Source of the DNA: DASUPK01 sp963831605
Lineage (GTDB): Bacteria; Actinomycetota; Thermoleophilia; Solirubrobacterales; 70-9
Assembly (NCBI GenBank): GCA_963831605.1
Contig: CAWHQR010000005.1
Coordinates: forward strand, 372,001-436,000
Length of the DNA: 64,000 nt
Reading direction: 5' to 3'
Of this stretch, positions 63,438-64,000 are shown one piece after another; positions within the stretch are counted from its first letter, which is position 1; each line of letters begins with the position of its first letter. The position numbers and the translations under genes were made by a program. A model generated the notes under the pieces. That model had not been told where the DNA came from, ran no database searches, and worked only from the letters and a program-made list of their open reading frames with translations.

Positions 63438-64000
63438 TGGTGGTAGCCGAACTGCGCGACCCAGATGTGTGCGCCACTGTTGCCCTCGAACGAGCCGATG
63501 ACCAGCGCCATTCCGACGATGCGGTAGCGCGGACTGAGCAGGTTGCGGCGATGCTCGTCCGAGTTGAGCCAAAGGTCCATGGTCGCCCGGGGGGAGGCAT
63601 CCGCTCCGTACGTGAGCGCCAGGTTCTCTCCGACGCCAAAGGTGCCCCGGAAGAAGCCGACCCTCTGTTCCCAGTAGAAGGCGTTACGCCGACAGGCGTA
63701 GTGGCTGAATTGACGGCAACGCCTGATGTCGCGTGCCTTGCGGGCCGCGGAGGCGCGCAGCTGCTTCGAGACGCGCAGGCCCGAGAGGTGATCCTGATAC
63801 CGGGCCCAGCGATGCAGGCAGATCATCGTCTGTTCCTGGACGGCGACCGGAAGCGAGGCATCCGACTGTCCGGGACACGCGGATTCCGGCGCGAGCAGGC
63901 CCGCGTAGGGATCGGACGCGCTCGCCACGGCGGGGACCGCGAGCGTGAGGACGACGGCTGTGAGGGCCGCGACGAGTCCGGTGCGGGCTGAATTCCTCAC
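63434..64000 (-). CDS. secreted CAP/SCP-domain protein (start at window edge)
   Basis: 188 residues seen; the frame begins with a GTG at the last bases of the window, and the true start may lie a little further upstream. Sec signal peptide (TGLVAALTAVVLTLAVPAVASA). The CAP fold follows: LHRWARYQDHLSGLRVSKQLRASAARKARDIRRC (split), GVGENLALTYG with the Glu, and WLNSDEHRRNLLSPRYRIVGMALV. It is a short bacterial CAP protein of the YkwD type; possible roles are protease-like or lipid-binding at the surface. Three Cys near RRCRQFSHYACRR may form a disulfide. Confidence 0.9.
   Translation of the reverse strand: MRNSARTGLVAALTAVVLTLAVPAVASASDPYAGLLAPESACPGQSDASLPVAVQEQTMICLHRWARYQDHLSGLRVSKQLRASAARKARDIRRCRQFSHYACRRNAFYWEQRVGFFRGTFGVGENLALTYGADASPRATMDLWLNSDEHRRNLLSPRYRIVGMALVIGSFEGNSGAHIWVAQFGYHH

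Overview
The window is a gene-dense, high-GC stretch of bacterial chromosome from an actinobacterium. The gene mix most resembles Thermoleophilia/Solirubrobacterales: a DUF2342 zinc metalloprotease, a PAC2-family protein, an actinobacterial-type IleRS with a GSHH signature, an Mrp without its CxxC pair, GTG/TTG starts and 1-8 base overlaps between operon genes. This placement is inference from gene content; no rRNA or tRNA gene was seen. I found no prophage, insertion sequence, CRISPR array or plasmid functions.

Layout. 0-3 kb: minus-strand galT (cut by the window edge), a GNAT acetyltransferase, a slipin/NfeD pair and a TlpA-like lipoprotein. 3-5.6 kb: a large SF2 helicase with an acidic insertion. 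5.6-8.1 kb: birA and a SAM hydroxide adenosyltransferase, then a frameshifted secreted P-domain protein. 8.1-14.3 kb: a compact minus-strand operon ccmA-ccmB-ccmC-ccmD-hemA-hemC-cobA/hemD that couples tetrapyrrole synthesis to haem export for cytochrome c maturation. 14.3-16.1 kb: two tandem paralogous exported proteins with a three-fold cysteine repeat and no recognised domain.

16-30 kb: an aldehyde dehydrogenase, rarA, a SnoaL-like protein, chrA, an M20 peptidase, a DUF1385 protein, methylmalonyl-CoA epimerase, a BtrH-like protein, PAP2 phosphatase, ychF, a methylthioadenosine deaminase/phosphorylase pair, a CrtC/AttH-like protein and an aldo/keto reductase. 30-39.6 kb: several secreted proteins (SpoIID-like, parallel beta-helix, beta-propeller with RTX-like tail) among metabolic genes (aldehyde dehydrogenase, FAD oxidoreductase, fumC).

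39.6-64 kb: ileS, a HAD phosphatase, a small membrane protein behind a structured leader, ridA, trxA, a family 2 glycosyltransferase, polX, and two efflux systems each paired with a TetR regulator and flanked by visible tandem palindromic operators. Then otsB, a TauE/SafE transporter split into two half-size genes, a YhaM-like nuclease, a PAC2 protein, an SF1 helicase/Fe-S nuclease with Arg in place of the Walker A Lys, an IMPase-DUF2342 pair, a repeat protein, mrp, a GT87-like mannosyltransferase and a CAP-domain protein.

Most of this is core metabolism, genome maintenance and envelope biology. The least explained parts are the cysteine-repeat paralogs (14.3-16.1 kb), the octapeptide-repeat protein with its repeat-rich promoter (60.2-60.9 kb), the two charged or atypical helicases, and the switch-like leader at 43.85 kb.
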